The notes beneath the pieces were generated by a model. That model had not been told where the DNA came from, ran no database searches, and saw only the letters and a list, made by a program, of their open reading frames with translations. Source: DASYRX01 sp036003845 (GTDB lineage Bacteria > Gemmatimonadota > Gemmatimonadetes > Gemmatimonadales > Gemmatimonadaceae). From it: a DNA stretch of 17,955 nucleotides. The stretch is from assembly GCA_036003845.1 (NCBI GenBank), contig DASYRX010000049.1, positions 1 through 17,955 of the forward strand, given 5' to 3'. The translations under genes were made by a program, and so were the position numbers. This document shows positions 1-8,087 of the stretch, in pieces (the stretch's first letter is position 1; each line of letters starts with the position of its first letter).

Positions 1-245
1 TCGTTGGAGCGCCGCAACTCGAGCTGACGCCAACGGCCCGCGATGTCTTCGGCCGAGCCGTAATGGTCGGCCATGTCGAATGTCGTTAGGCCGGCTTCGT
101 GGTAGGCCTGCATGGCGGCGGCGCAGGCGTCGAGGTCCACCGGGCCGGTTTGCCGCTCCATGTCGGCGACCTGCCACAGGCCTGTGACAATGCGCGAGAT
201 CTCGAGGTCACGCGCAATGTGGTGGCGTTCTACCGATGGCCGCAC
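1..245 (-). CDS. Aldo/keto reductase family protein, N-terminal part (cut by window edge)
   Basis: This is the N-terminal part, about 81 residues, of an NAD(P)H-dependent aldo/keto reductase; the rest lies beyond the left edge. The sequence shows the family's first beta strand (ISRIVTGLWQVAD) and then the catalytic Asp/Tyr block FDMADHYGSAED, where Asp and Tyr belong to the Asp-Tyr-Lys-His tetrad. The chosen start is a GTG at 245. It lies 10 bases after the stop codon of the permease upstream on the same strand, so the two genes probably form an operon. No convincing Shine-Dalgarno sequence precedes the GTG, so the start is uncertain. The substrate cannot be judged from this fragment. Confidence 0.85.
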   Translation of the reverse strand, partial: MRPSVERHHIARDLEISRIVTGLWQVADMERQTGPVDLDACAAAMQAYHEAGLTTFDMADHYGSAEDIAGRWRQLELRRSN

Positions 246-255
246 GGCGCGTGCC

Positions 256-1746
256 CTATTCCGGAGGGAGCGTGCGGAAGATCGCGGCAACGTCGACGCC
301 GCGACGTCTCATCGCGCGCCGTTCGCGCGCGAAGATCAGCGTCCCAATGAACATGACGAACAACCAAAGCCATGTGGCTCGGAAATACCATGCGTTGACT
401 GGCTGGGTGAGATCGCGCCAGGTGTGGGTGGCGAGAAATACTCCGAGCAGTATCACGCCTAACGCGCCAAGCATGATCTGCGATGGGCGATGTGGCACGA
501 CACGCACCGCTCGCGCGAGGTTAGTGTTGCGGCTGGGGAGCGTGAGTACTGTGACGCACATGATGAGGAAGTTCACCAGCATGGCGCTGACCAAAATGTC
601 GACACCCAGGAAAAACGTCCCAGCGAAATGCGAGCCGAGGATACCTAACGATGCCATACAACCGCTAAGTACGATGGCCACATGCGGCGTGTGGCGCGTC
701 GCATGCACCTTCGCCACGAAGCGCGGGAAGATCCCGTCCTCCGCCCAGGCGAACATCAGACGCGACACGGCCAACAGCATGGCCGGCAGATCATTGGTGA
801 GCGCCGTCGCCGCACCGGCCACGATCAGGACGGTCCAGCCGGGCGATAAGACATAGCCTAACAACCCCGGCGCGGTGACGTCGCGGATCCGTGCCTCCTG
901 CGCGACGAACGACCACGGCACGGTGTGATAAACGGCCGCAACGAAAGTGAGGTAGTAGGCCCCCACAATCACGATGGCGAGCGTGATCGCCAGCGGAAGC
1001 GTGCGCTCCGGACGCTTCGCTTCACCGCCGGCCTGCGCGATGGAATCGAAGCCGATGAAGCTGGAAAAAAGGATGGCGGATGCGGTGAGCAGGGTGCCGA
1101 CGGAGACAGGTACAGCGCCCGTCGGCGGAATGGCGCGTCCCTCCCGGGCGAGGACAGCTGCGGCGAATTCCGTCTGATTGGACTGAAATCCGACGACGAT
1201 CACGATCGCACCCAGCGCGAACATCAGGAACATCAGCGGGACGAGCGTGCGCTCGTACAGCTTGAGGCCGCGCAAGTTGACCGCCACGAATGTCCAGAGG
1301 ATCGTAAGCGACACCGCCAGATGCACGGGGCGCGTTGACAACGCCTGCGATACGGTGAGCCAGCCTAACGTGACGGCGATATCACGCAGAAAGAAGATCA
1401 GAACATAGGCCACGACGCCGATCGCGATCGAGAGTCCGAACCACTGCGAGAAGCTGGCGACGAAGCCGAGGTATGGGCTCAAACCGCGACTGGCATAGAC
1501 GTAGCTGCCGCCTGCGCGCGGCATCGCGGAGGCGAGCATGGCGTAGGCCAGGGCTGCGAGCAATGCCGGTCCCGCCGCGATCACGAACGCAGTGACCACG
1601 TGCGGGCCGATTCCCGGCACGGTGCGGTGGATCATGAACGGGATGACGTTGATCGCCGCGCCGATCATCGAGCAGATGCCGGTCGCCGTTAGGCCGAGCA
1701 GGCCGAGTTGGCGCGTGAGGCCGGTTTGCGCCGGCACGCCGGTCAT
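256..1746 (-). CDS. APC-superfamily amino acid permease
   Basis: A 496-residue polytopic inner-membrane protein of the amino acid/polyamine/organocation (APC) superfamily, which moves amino acids or polyamines by proton symport or exchange. About twelve hydrophobic segments are visible. The first carries the substrate-binding glycine-rich turn (TGICSMIGAAINV, about residues 22-34), and the loop near residues 75-90 has the family signature PRAGGSYVYASRGLSP. Length is normal for the family. The C-terminus is basic (RERRAMRRRGVD). Translation starts at ATG 1746 with no clear Shine-Dalgarno sequence. It is followed after 10 bases by the aldo/keto reductase and diverges from the hydrolase gene at 1977. 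Five copies of the CGTTAGG-type word lie inside it. The transported substrate is not predictable from sequence alone. Confidence 0.93.
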   Translation of the reverse strand: MTGVPAQTGLTRQLGLLGLTATGICSMIGAAINVIPFMIHRTVPGIGPHVVTAFVIAAGPALLAALAYAMLASAMPRAGGSYVYASRGLSPYLGFVASFSQWFGLSIAIGVVAYVLIFFLRDIAVTLGWLTVSQALSTRPVHLAVSLTILWTFVAVNLRGLKLYERTLVPLMFLMFALGAIVIVVGFQSNQTEFAAAVLAREGRAIPPTGAVPVSVGTLLTASAILFSSFIGFDSIAQAGGEAKRPERTLPLAITLAIVIVGAYYLTFVAAVYHTVPWSFVAQEARIRDVTAPGLLGYVLSPGWTVLIVAGAATALTNDLPAMLLAVSRLMFAWAEDGIFPRFVAKVHATRHTPHVAIVLSGCMASLGILGSHFAGTFFLGVDILVSAMLVNFLIMCVTVLTLPSRNTNLARAVRVVPHRPSQIMLGALGVILLGVFLATHTWRDLTQPVNAWYFRATWLWLFVMFIGTLIFARERRAMRRRGVDVAAIFRTLPPE

Positions 1747-1976
1747 GGTGGGCCCCGGTGCGGGCGCCGATCTGCTGCGCTACGCCGATGGTCCATCTGC
1801 CAGTGATTGGGGAGCAGCGCTGTCACGACGGGCGAGTAACATCGCCCAGTGCTGCGCGATTGGCGAGGCGGTCCGACGCATCAGGTCTGGGATTCGCGAT
1901 GCGGCGAGGGGCTTGCCGCGGCGGCCGGAATGCTCCACTATCGCCGCGGTTTCCACCTTCTCGTAGCGAGGCCGCC

Positions 1977-2975
1977 ATGAGGCGCGGAACGGGTCTTCTA
2001 TTCGTGCCAGCAGTCTTGACCGCGGTCGCGTGCGGCGAACGCCCCGCCGCCACGACCGATTCGTTAGGCGACTCGGCGGCTGCCGCGATACTTCCGCCCG
2101 GCGAGCATCGTCTGCCCGTGGCCGACGGATCCATTTGGTACAAGGTCTCGGGGAGTGGAACTGCCGCGCCGGTGATTCTGCTGCACGGCGGCCCCGGATA
2201 CAGCAGCTTCTATCTCAAGCCGCTCGAAGCGTTAGGCGACGACCGTCCCGTCGTCCGCTATGACCAGTTGGGCGCAGGAAAGTCCGACAAGCTGAGCGAC
2301 ACGGCGAAGTTCAACATCGCGCACTTCGTCGCCGAACTGGACTCGCTGCGCTCGCACCTGGGCTATGAGAAGATGCACGTGCTGGGTCACTCATGGGGGA
2401 CGATCCTCGCCGTGGAGTACCATAAAGTGCACCCAGAGCGCGTCATCAGCCTCACGTTAGGCAGCTCTGCGCTGGACATTCCCGCATGGGAAAAGAATGC
2501 TCGGCGGCTGGTCACCACGCTTCCTGATTCGATGCAGCGGGCGATCAAACAACGTGAGGCCGAAGGGAAGTTCGACGCGCCGGACTACCAGGCAGCGCTC
2601 GGCGAGTTTTATAGCAGGTACGTATGGCGCAAGCCAGTCCAGGCGGACTTGGATAGCCTCATGTCTACAGTCAACATGGACATCTATACATATATGCAGG
2701 GGCCGAGCGAGTTCACGATCACCGGGACGCTCAAGCGTTACGACGCGAAGCCCTTCCTCAAGGACATCAAGGTCCCGACGCTTTTCGCCGTCGGCGAATT
2801 TGATGAGGCCGATGTGCCAATGGTTCGTCGTCACGGCGCGCTGGTCCCCGGCGCCAAGGTCGTCGTCATTCCCGGCGCGGCGCACCTCACCACGTGGGAC
2901 AACCCCGACGCGATAGTCAAGGCGGTGCGCGACTTCCTGCGTTCGGTGGACTCGACGCGGGCCAAATCCGGCTAG
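1977..2975 (+). CDS. Secreted lipoprotein, proline iminopeptidase-like alpha/beta hydrolase (S33)
   Basis: A 332-residue alpha/beta hydrolase of the prolyl iminopeptidase / L-amino-acid amidase type, which removes N-terminal residues from peptides or hydrolyses amides. It has a short signal sequence ending in a lipobox-like TAVAC (Cys19), so it is probably a membrane-anchored lipoprotein outside the cytoplasm. The oxyanion loop is HGGPGYSS (70-77). The nucleophile elbow is GHSWG with Ser139. Likely acid is Asp276 (GEFDEAD) and the base is His303 (GAAHLTTW). The block YMQGPSEFTITG in the cap region is typical of this subgroup. The ORF is open further upstream to 1758, but the ATG at 1977 is preferred: it has GAGG five bases upstream and begins the signal sequence. 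Three CGTTAGGC words are in frame as Leu-Gly. Confidence 0.9.
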   Translation: MRRGTGLLFVPAVLTAVACGERPAATTDSLGDSAAAAILPPGEHRLPVADGSIWYKVSGSGTAAPVILLHGGPGYSSFYLKPLEALGDDRPVVRYDQLGAGKSDKLSDTAKFNIAHFVAELDSLRSHLGYEKMHVLGHSWGTILAVEYHKVHPERVISLTLGSSALDIPAWEKNARRLVTTLPDSMQRAIKQREAEGKFDAPDYQAALGEFYSRYVWRKPVQADLDSLMSTVNMDIYTYMQGPSEFTITGTLKRYDAKPFLKDIKVPTLFAVGEFDEADVPMVRRHGALVPGAKVVVIPGAAHLTTWDNPDAIVKAVRDFLRSVDSTRAKSG

Positions 2976-3000
2976 CTAACAGCTATCAGTGCAAGCCTTT

Positions 3001-3075
3001 AACCGCGGATTCTCGCAGGTCTACGCGGATTAAGCTTTTTGATGTTTCCGCGCGTTCCAGCGAAATCCGCGGTGA
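3001..3075. repeat. Imperfect inverted repeat with ACCGCGGATT arms
   Basis: The gap between the hydrolase and the M20 peptidase holds a complex inverted repeat. The outer left arm starts ACCGCGGATT (3002-3011) followed by CGC, and the right arm is GCG, AA, then AATCCGCGGT ending near 3073. A second internal copy of the short unit CGCGGATT lies at 3024-3031. The arrangement of repeated GCGGATT units on both sides of a short T-rich centre resembles dispersed intergenic repeats I associate with soil bacteria. That relation is from memory, not a search. It may also work as a transcription terminator for the hydrolase gene. Confidence 0.7.
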
Positions 3076-3147
3076 AAGAACTGTTCTTACCATCGCCGGA
3101 CAGGTCTATCGACCAACGCGGCTGGGCGCGCCAGCGTACTTTCGGAC

Positions 3148-4575
3148 ATGCCAAAATCGACACTGCAACGCCTCTGCGTTATTGCGGGATGCCTCATCGC
3201 CGCAACGGCCGTCTCACACTCAGCGCATGCGCAACTCGGCGCGCGCACGAAATGGGACACTGTCGCGCGCAACATCTTCAAAGAACTGATCGAGATAAAC
3301 ACGTCGCAGAGTGCCGGTGACAGCCATCAGGCTGCTCTCGCCATGGCCGCCCGGGTAAAGGCCGCCGGTTTCCCCGACTCAGATGTCGTTGTGCTCAAGA
3401 ACGCCGATCGCAAAGGAAACCTGATCGTGCGGCTGCGTGGCCGGTCGACAGGAAAGAAGCCGATCATGCTGCTCTCGCACCTCGACGTCGTCGAAGCCAA
3501 GGCCGAAGACTGGACGCTTCCGCCGTTCAAGTTCGTGGAGCAGGACAGCACGTTTTACGGTCGCGGCGTCGCGGACGACAAAGACGATGGCGCCATGCAC
3601 CTCGCCATCGTTATGCGGCTCAAGGCAGAAGGGTACGTCCCGGACCGCGACATCATCGTCGCGCTGACGGCAGATGAAGAAGGCGGTCCAGCGAACGGCG
3701 TTGCCTGGTTGATCGAGAACCACCGCAAGCTCATCGACGCCGAGTACGTGTTCAATGAAGGCGGCGGCGGCCGCGTGCGCGAGGGCAAGAAGCTCTCGCA
3801 CGACATTCAAGCGAGCGAAAAGAAGTTCCAGAACTTCCAGCTCGAGGTCACGAATCCGGGCGGACATTCATCGCGGCCGGTACGCGACAACGCCATCACG
3901 CATCTGTCGGACGCGTTAGTGAAGGTCGGCAACTTCGACTTCCCAATACACTTGAACGAGATCACGCGCGAGTATTTCAAGCGCTCGGCTTCTATCACGG
4001 AAGGGAAGATCGGCGAGGCGATGCGCGCCATCGTTGCGAACCCTAGCGACTTAAAGGCGGCGGCCGTTCTCTCGGAAGATCCCTCGTACAACTCGCAGCT
4101 GCGCACCACCTGCGTCGCGACGCTGCTCGAGGGGGGACACGCGAGCAACGCCCTGCCACAGCGCGCCCGTGCGAACGTGAACTGTCGCATCCTGCCTGAC
4201 GAGTCACCCGAGGAGATCAAGAAGACGCTCGAACGCGTGATCGCGAATCCGAAGGTCGTCGTTACGGCTCAGGGGAGCGCGCGTAACTCGCCACCGTCAC
4301 CGCTCACGCGCGAACTGATGGGCGAGATCGAACGCATAACGAAGGACATGTGGCCCGGTATCCCCGTCATCCCGACGATGAGCACCGGCGCAACCGACGG
4401 ATTGATGCTGCGCAATGCGGGCATTCCGGTCTACGGTGTCTCCGGCTTCTTCTATCCGGAGACTTATGCACACGGAATGAACGAACGCATTCCGGCGCGC
4501 GCTTTCTACGACGGGATGGAGTTCATGTACCGGCTCGTGAAGAGCCTAACGGGAACGCGCGTGCCTGTGAGCTGA
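3148..4575 (+). CDS. Secreted M20-family metallopeptidase
   Basis: A 475-residue zinc peptidase of the M20/M25/M40 family (carboxypeptidase or dipeptidase type), exported by a Sec signal peptide with likely cleavage after AHA (residue 28). The co-catalytic metal site is intact: His111 in SHLDVV, bridging Asp143 in GRGVADDKD, general base Glu177 and ligand Glu178 in TADEEGG, Glu204 in NEGGGG, and His442 in AHGMNER. The dimerisation domain lies about residues 220-340, with NPGGHSSRP in its first strand. Start ATG 3148 is preceded by no clear Shine-Dalgarno sequence but gives a normal signal peptide. A small membrane protein gene begins four bases after the stop codon. With the preceding peptidase-like lipoprotein, the context suggests peptide scavenging outside the cytoplasm. 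Substrate class is not determinable here. Confidence 0.95.
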   Translation: MPKSTLQRLCVIAGCLIAATAVSHSAHAQLGARTKWDTVARNIFKELIEINTSQSAGDSHQAALAMAARVKAAGFPDSDVVVLKNADRKGNLIVRLRGRSTGKKPIMLLSHLDVVEAKAEDWTLPPFKFVEQDSTFYGRGVADDKDDGAMHLAIVMRLKAEGYVPDRDIIVALTADEEGGPANGVAWLIENHRKLIDAEYVFNEGGGGRVREGKKLSHDIQASEKKFQNFQLEVTNPGGHSSRPVRDNAITHLSDALVKVGNFDFPIHLNEITREYFKRSASITEGKIGEAMRAIVANPSDLKAAAVLSEDPSYNSQLRTTCVATLLEGGHASNALPQRARANVNCRILPDESPEEIKKTLERVIANPKVVVTAQGSARNSPPSPLTRELMGEIERITKDMWPGIPVIPTMSTGATDGLMLRNAGIPVYGVSGFFYPETYAHGMNERIPARAFYDGMEFMYRLVKSLTGTRVPVS

Positions 4576-4579
4576 CGCT

Positions 4580-4861
4580 GTGCCAATCCCCGAGCGGTAC
4601 TACAAGGAGCTCGTCGAGCAGCACGCCGAGGCGGAACGACGTGCCGAGCAAGACAAGCGACGCGAGTGGACTCGCGTCCTGGCGCAGATCTTCCTGTGGA
4701 CCACACTCGGCCTTGTTGGGATCGCGCTCGCCTTCCACGTATACGACGAGAGTCTCGGCTGGGTCTACTGGTGGGCAGGCGCGTTCGTGTGGGTCGCCGG
4801 CTGGTGCGTCACGATGATCACGGCCTATCTGCGCGGAGTGCGGCGAGGCGACTGGAAGTAG
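4580..4861 (+). CDS. Small two-helix membrane protein, unknown function
   Basis: A 93-residue protein that starts at a GTG four bases after the stop codon of the M20 peptidase, so it is probably translationally coupled to it. Residues 1-31 are hydrophilic and rich in Glu, Arg and Lys (predicted helical, charged). Two hydrophobic segments follow, about residues 33-54 and 61-84, the second very rich in Trp (WVYWWAGAFVWVAGW). It ends in the basic tail RGVRRGDWK. I recognise no family. The coupling and membrane topology suggest a local accessory role, but that is inference. No other start gives a better fit. Confidence 0.75.
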   Translation: MPIPERYYKELVEQHAEAERRAEQDKRREWTRVLAQIFLWTTLGLVGIALAFHVYDESLGWVYWWAGAFVWVAGWCVTMITAYLRGVRRGDWK

Positions 4862-4981
4862 CGACGCGCGCAGGCTGACGCCGGTGGACTACGAAAGTGG
4901 TGCTTCAGCGCTGCTTCTTTCTTGCGCCGGAGCGCGGACCGGACAGTACATTCGAGCCTCTGACCGGATCCAGGAGACTCG

Positions 4982-5728
4982 ATGCGCCGCCTAACGATTC
5001 GTGCGTGCATTTTCGCTTGCGCCACTGCGCTGACCGTGCCTGCCGCAGCGCAAATCCCGGACAAGTTCACGAACCTCAAGTTCCTGCCGCAGGACATCAA
5101 GCGCGACAGCCTTGTGGGCATCATGCGCGGGTTCTCCTTCGCCCTTGGGGTGCGCTGCCAATACTGCCACGTGGGTGGTGACGGCGTCGGGTTCGCTGGC
5201 GTTGAGTTCGCGAAGGATGATGATCCTGACAAAGTCAAAGCGCGATTCATGCTGCGCATGGTCGATAGCCTGAATCGCTTCGTGCTGCCGCAGCTTCCCG
5301 GCGCGGGTCCAAGCCTGGTGAAGATCGAATGCAAAACGTGTCACCGCGGAATCAACAAGCCATTGCTTCTCACACAGAGGCTCGAGCAGATCCGCGCCGA
5401 CTCGGGGATCGACGCCGCCATCGCTAAATACCGACAGCTGCGAACGAACGACGGAATGAGCGGACGCTACGACTTTGGCGAATGGGAAGTGAATGTCTGG
5501 GGTGAGCGTCTCGCCGCCGCTGGAAATGCGCCGGACGCGATCAAGGTCTACCAGCTCAACCTCGAGTTCTTCCCGCAGTCGGCCTCCATCTTGGGAACGC
5601 TCGGCAGACTGTACGAGCCTACCGACAAGGCCAAGGCGATCGAGTTCTACGAAAAAGTGCTCACCATAACGCCAAACGACCAAAGGCTGCGGCGCCGAGT
5701 CGATAGTCTCAAGACGCCTGGCATCTGA
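4982..5728 (+). CDS. Periplasmic di-haem cytochrome c, photosynthetic reaction-centre cytochrome-like
   Basis: A 248-residue exported c-type cytochrome. The N-terminal signal peptide probably ends at PAAAQ (residues 20-24). The motif FTNLKFLPQDIKRD is followed by a helix and haem site 1, CQYCH at 59-63; haem site 2 is CKTCH at 117-121. Met48 and Met90 or Met93 are candidate sixth ligands, on the helices preceding each site. This is the half-size version of the reaction-centre cytochrome c subunit fold (CytoC_RC, normally four haems), seen in non-phototrophs such as Acidobacteria. The C-terminal 110 residues are alpha-helical with TPR-like repeats. A strong AGGAG (4972-4976) sits five bases before the ATG. 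It is probably an extracytoplasmic electron carrier; partner unknown. No photosynthesis genes are seen nearby. Confidence 0.88.
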   Translation: MRRLTIRACIFACATALTVPAAAQIPDKFTNLKFLPQDIKRDSLVGIMRGFSFALGVRCQYCHVGGDGVGFAGVEFAKDDDPDKVKARFMLRMVDSLNRFVLPQLPGAGPSLVKIECKTCHRGINKPLLLTQRLEQIRADSGIDAAIAKYRQLRTNDGMSGRYDFGEWEVNVWGERLAAAGNAPDAIKVYQLNLEFFPQSASILGTLGRLYEPTDKAKAIEFYEKVLTITPNDQRLRRRVDSLKTPGI

Positions 5729-5818
5729 GCGCCTTGTCCAGCCCCACAGACGAGGTTTCAACTGGAGCGGCTGAGAAGACGGACGAAAGGACCTACGCTT
5801 TAGACCTTGATCCGCCGT

Positions 5819-5835
5819 TTCCGCAGCATGCGGAA
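5819..5835. other. Small hairpin in the 5729-5908 gap
   Basis: A perfect 6-bp stem (TTCCGC / GCGGAA) with a 5-base loop lies in the 180-base gap between the cytochrome and the epimerase-like gene. No U-tract follows, so an intrinsic terminator is not well supported. I see no ORF, RNA gene or clear promoter in the rest of this gap. Confidence 0.3.
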
Positions 5836-5908
5836 GGGTGGTGGTAGACGAAATTGACTTGGAATGCGTAGAGCAGAAGGTTGTCCGCCTCCTATACCTA
5901 TCGCTCAC

Positions 5909-7048
5909 ATGACCACGTCTCGCCGTGATTTCATGCGCGTCGCTGCCACGAGCACCGGGGCGCTTGGCCTCGGCATTCTGCCATCGTTCGCGACGCGGCA
6001 AGCATTCGGAAGTCATGCCCCATCGCAGCAGCCCAAGGCGAAGCTCCGTATTCTGGTGCTCGGCGGCACGAGCTTCATCGGACCCTATCAGGTGCAGTAC
6101 GCGCTCGATCGCGGTCACACGATCACGCTGTTCAATCGCGGCAAGACGAATCCGCAGCTCTTTCCCGGCGTGGAGAAGCTCATCGGCGATCGCAACGGCG
6201 ACCTGAAATCGCTTGAAGGGCGCGAGTGGGACGTTGTGATCGACAACTCCGCCACGCAGCCGAAGTGGGTAGAACTGACCGCGGGCCTACTTCAGAAGAC
6301 GGTCAAGCGCTACGTCTTCACGTCCACGCGCTCGGTGTACTTCGACACGAGCATCGTCCCGATGACTGCTGCAGCGCCGGTTTATACGCCGGAGAACACG
6401 AAGGTCGAACCGGGACGCGATCTCCCGTACGGTTTGGCCAAGGCCGAGTCGGAGAAGGTGGCACGCAAATACTTCCCGAATGGGGCGCTAATCGTTAGGC
6501 CGTCGCTTATCGTTGGCCCGGGCGACCTGACCGATCGCTATACCTACTGGCCGGTGCGAATCGAGCGTGGCGGCGAAGTGCTCGCGCCTGGCGACGGCAG
6601 CGACCGTGTTCAGGTGATCGACGTGCGCGATCTCTGCGAATGGATGATTCGACTCTGCGAGAATGGAGTCACTGGCACGTACAACGGACTCGGTCCCAAG
6701 AACGGATATTCGTTCGCCGAGTTGCTGCACGGCATCAAAGCCGTGACGTCGTCCGACGCGACTCTTACCTGGGTCGACACTGACTTTCTCACCATGATGG
6801 ACGTGCGCGGCTATCGAGAGATGCCCGTGTGGCAACCATCACGTGGTCGCACGGCCGGCTTCGGTCGCTTCGACATCACGCCCGAGCTCGCGTTAGGCCT
6901 GACGTTCCGGCCTCTAGCGGTAACCGCCAAGGACACGCTCGACTATTACCACGCGCAACCGGCTGATCGTCAGGCAACGCTTCGCGCCGGCATAACGCCC
7001 GAGCGTGAAAAGGAAGTGCTCGCCGCCTGGAAAGCTCGCGCTCGCTAG
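5909..7048 (+). CDS. Tat-exported NAD-dependent epimerase/dehydratase-like protein (extended SDR)
   Basis: A 379-residue extended short-chain dehydrogenase/reductase. The chosen start, ATG 5909, begins a twin-arginine signal (TSRRDFM, residues 3-9) with a hydrophobic stretch to about residue 28; the ORF is open 45 bases upstream but that would bury the signal. The nucleotide-binding turn is GGTSFIG at 52-58, followed by the second strand FNRGK (75-79), which favours NADP. The catalytic YxxxK is Tyr174-Lys178 in YGLAK, with Ser/Thr at 138-142. The C-terminal part has WQPSRGRTAGF, common in the isoflavone-reductase or NDP-sugar-like subgroup. Export of a folded, cofactor-loaded SDR by Tat is consistent. 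Substrate unknown. A terminator follows at 7077. Confidence 0.9.
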   Translation: MTTSRRDFMRVAATSTGALGLGILPSFATRQAFGSHAPSQQPKAKLRILVLGGTSFIGPYQVQYALDRGHTITLFNRGKTNPQLFPGVEKLIGDRNGDLKSLEGREWDVVIDNSATQPKWVELTAGLLQKTVKRYVFTSTRSVYFDTSIVPMTAAAPVYTPENTKVEPGRDLPYGLAKAESEKVARKYFPNGALIVRPSLIVGPGDLTDRYTYWPVRIERGGEVLAPGDGSDRVQVIDVRDLCEWMIRLCENGVTGTYNGLGPKNGYSFAELLHGIKAVTSSDATLTWVDTDFLTMMDVRGYREMPVWQPSRGRTAGFGRFDITPELALGLTFRPLAVTAKDTLDYYHAQPADRQATLRAGITPEREKEVLAAWKARAR

Positions 7049-7076
7049 GCAAAGCTCGCTCGCACGGAGCAATACG

Positions 7077-7108
7077 CCGCGCACCGATGTTGGTGCGCGG
7101 TTTGCATT
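7077..7108 (+). terminator. Rho-independent terminator after the epimerase-like gene
   Basis: A perfect 9-bp GC-rich stem, CCGCGCACC (7077-7085) with GGTGCGCGG (7092-7100), encloses the loop GATGTT and is followed by TTTGCATT. It lies about 30 bases after the stop codon at 7048 and separates the epimerase-like gene from the next membrane protein. Confidence 0.8.
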
Positions 7109-7179
7109 CACTTGGGATAGCAGAGCGGGAACGTTGTGCTTGGCCCAAACGAGGTCGAGGTCGCTCGCAGAGGATCCCA

Positions 7180-8049
7180 GTGAATACGAGCGAAGTCATC
7201 ATAGAGCAGCAAGCAGCACCGTGCACAGCGCGCGACACGTTCATCATAGGCGCAGCCGCAGGGCTCACGGCTGGTTTGGCCATGGCGATGTGGGCGATTC
7301 TCACATCGATCTGGCACGGCGTCGACATCCTGGCGCCATTTGAAGCGATGGGCGCCACCTTCATGGGGCCTAACGCGACACACGCCACGTTCGCGATGAC
7401 GCTGTATGGCATGCTCATACACGGCGTCATGTCAGTAGCGCTCGGTGTGCTCTTTGTCGCACTCCTGCCACCGACGTGCTCGTGCCGGTTCGCGTGCGCG
7501 GCCGGACTCGGGTTTGGTATGGCCGTCCTGTTGGCAACGACATACGTGATTATTCCGGCTGTGAATCCGGTGATGCGTCATGCAGTCGCCGCCATACCAA
7601 AATCGTGGATCATCCAACATGCGCTTTTTGGCGCCACCTTGGCCGTGGTGCCCCTGTACTGGCGCTTTTACCGCGAGGAAGGGAACGGGGTTGTTCCGGC
7701 GTTGCGCCTGACCGTGTACGCGAACAAGTGGGGTACAGTTAGGCCGCCGCTGCGGGACATCGTCGCTCCACGTCCGGTATCGGAACTGCCAACCGGCGCT
7801 ACTTCCCCCAGGCGTCCCCTGAAACACGTCGAACTATTTGGTCTCAAAGAGAACCGGACTCCCGCCCGTGAGCGGAATGCGTTGCCCCTTGAGCGTACTC
7901 AGGTAGATCGCGAGGTCCCCATGTACGTGCACCGCGTGGACAGTAACCCCCTTCGGGATCGTGCGGCACGTCATGTCACGCCACGTCCGCTGCATGCAAA
8001 CGCGGATGCTGTCACGCCCGTACACACGCCCACCGCTCGGGGGAAGTAG
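7180..8049 (+). CDS. Four-helix membrane protein, paralogue A, with an unusual C-terminal tail
   Basis: A 289-residue protein whose first 165 residues are clearly homologous to the gene at 8683-9192: shared blocks include GVDILAPFEAMGATFMG (47-63), LYGMLIHG (75-82), NPVMRHAV (129-136) and a His near residue 147. Four hydrophobic segments are visible (about 21-46, 72-96, 104-126, 145-162). The GTG start at 7180 is chosen because GAGGA lies five bases upstream (7170-7174); the frame is open to 7087 without a ribosome site. After residue 165 comes a 124-residue arginine- and proline-rich tail absent from the paralogue; it overlaps an opposite-strand ORF and may be read-through. The core resembles small YagU/DUF6789-like membrane proteins only loosely. 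Function unknown. Confidence 0.7.
   Translation: MNTSEVIIEQQAAPCTARDTFIIGAAAGLTAGLAMAMWAILTSIWHGVDILAPFEAMGATFMGPNATHATFAMTLYGMLIHGVMSVALGVLFVALLPPTCSCRFACAAGLGFGMAVLLATTYVIIPAVNPVMRHAVAAIPKSWIIQHALFGATLAVVPLYWRFYREEGNGVVPALRLTVYANKWGTVRPPLRDIVAPRPVSELPTGATSPRRPLKHVELFGLKENRTPARERNALPLERTQVDREVPMYVHRVDSNPLRDRAARHVTPRPLHANADAVTPVHTPTARGK
7834..8025 (-). CDS. Possible small ORF antisense to the tail of paralogue A
   Basis: A 63-residue ORF from a GTG at 8025, lying opposite the unusual tail of the membrane protein gene. Its sequence (for example GVTVHAVHVHGDLAIYL, residues 26-42, and IPLTGGSPVLFETK at the end) looks more protein-like than the arginine/proline-rich plus-strand tail, and its third codon positions are rich in G and C. 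No Shine-Dalgarno sequence is visible and I recognise no family. It may be a real small gene, a remnant of a longer gene, or chance. It cannot be decided by eye. Confidence 0.35.
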   Translation of the reverse strand: MYGRDSIRVCMQRTWRDMTCRTIPKGVTVHAVHVHGDLAIYLSTLKGQRIPLTGGSPVLFETK

Positions 8050-8087
8050 CGTCGCCTCAGCTGCGAATCAGGGATCGTGCGGCGCGA

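Noticed and set aside
1758..1976. Upstream extension of the hydrolase ORF
   Set aside because: It has no ribosome site and would bury the lipoprotein signal sequence that starts at 1977.
4991..6118. 375-residue minus-strand ORF
   Set aside because: It runs antisense through the di-haem cytochrome and the epimerase start, both with intact motifs. High GC makes long open antisense frames common.
7087..7179. Upstream extension of membrane protein A
   Set aside because: It starts inside the terminator hairpin of the previous gene. GTG 7180 has GAGGA at the right distance and matches paralogue B in length.
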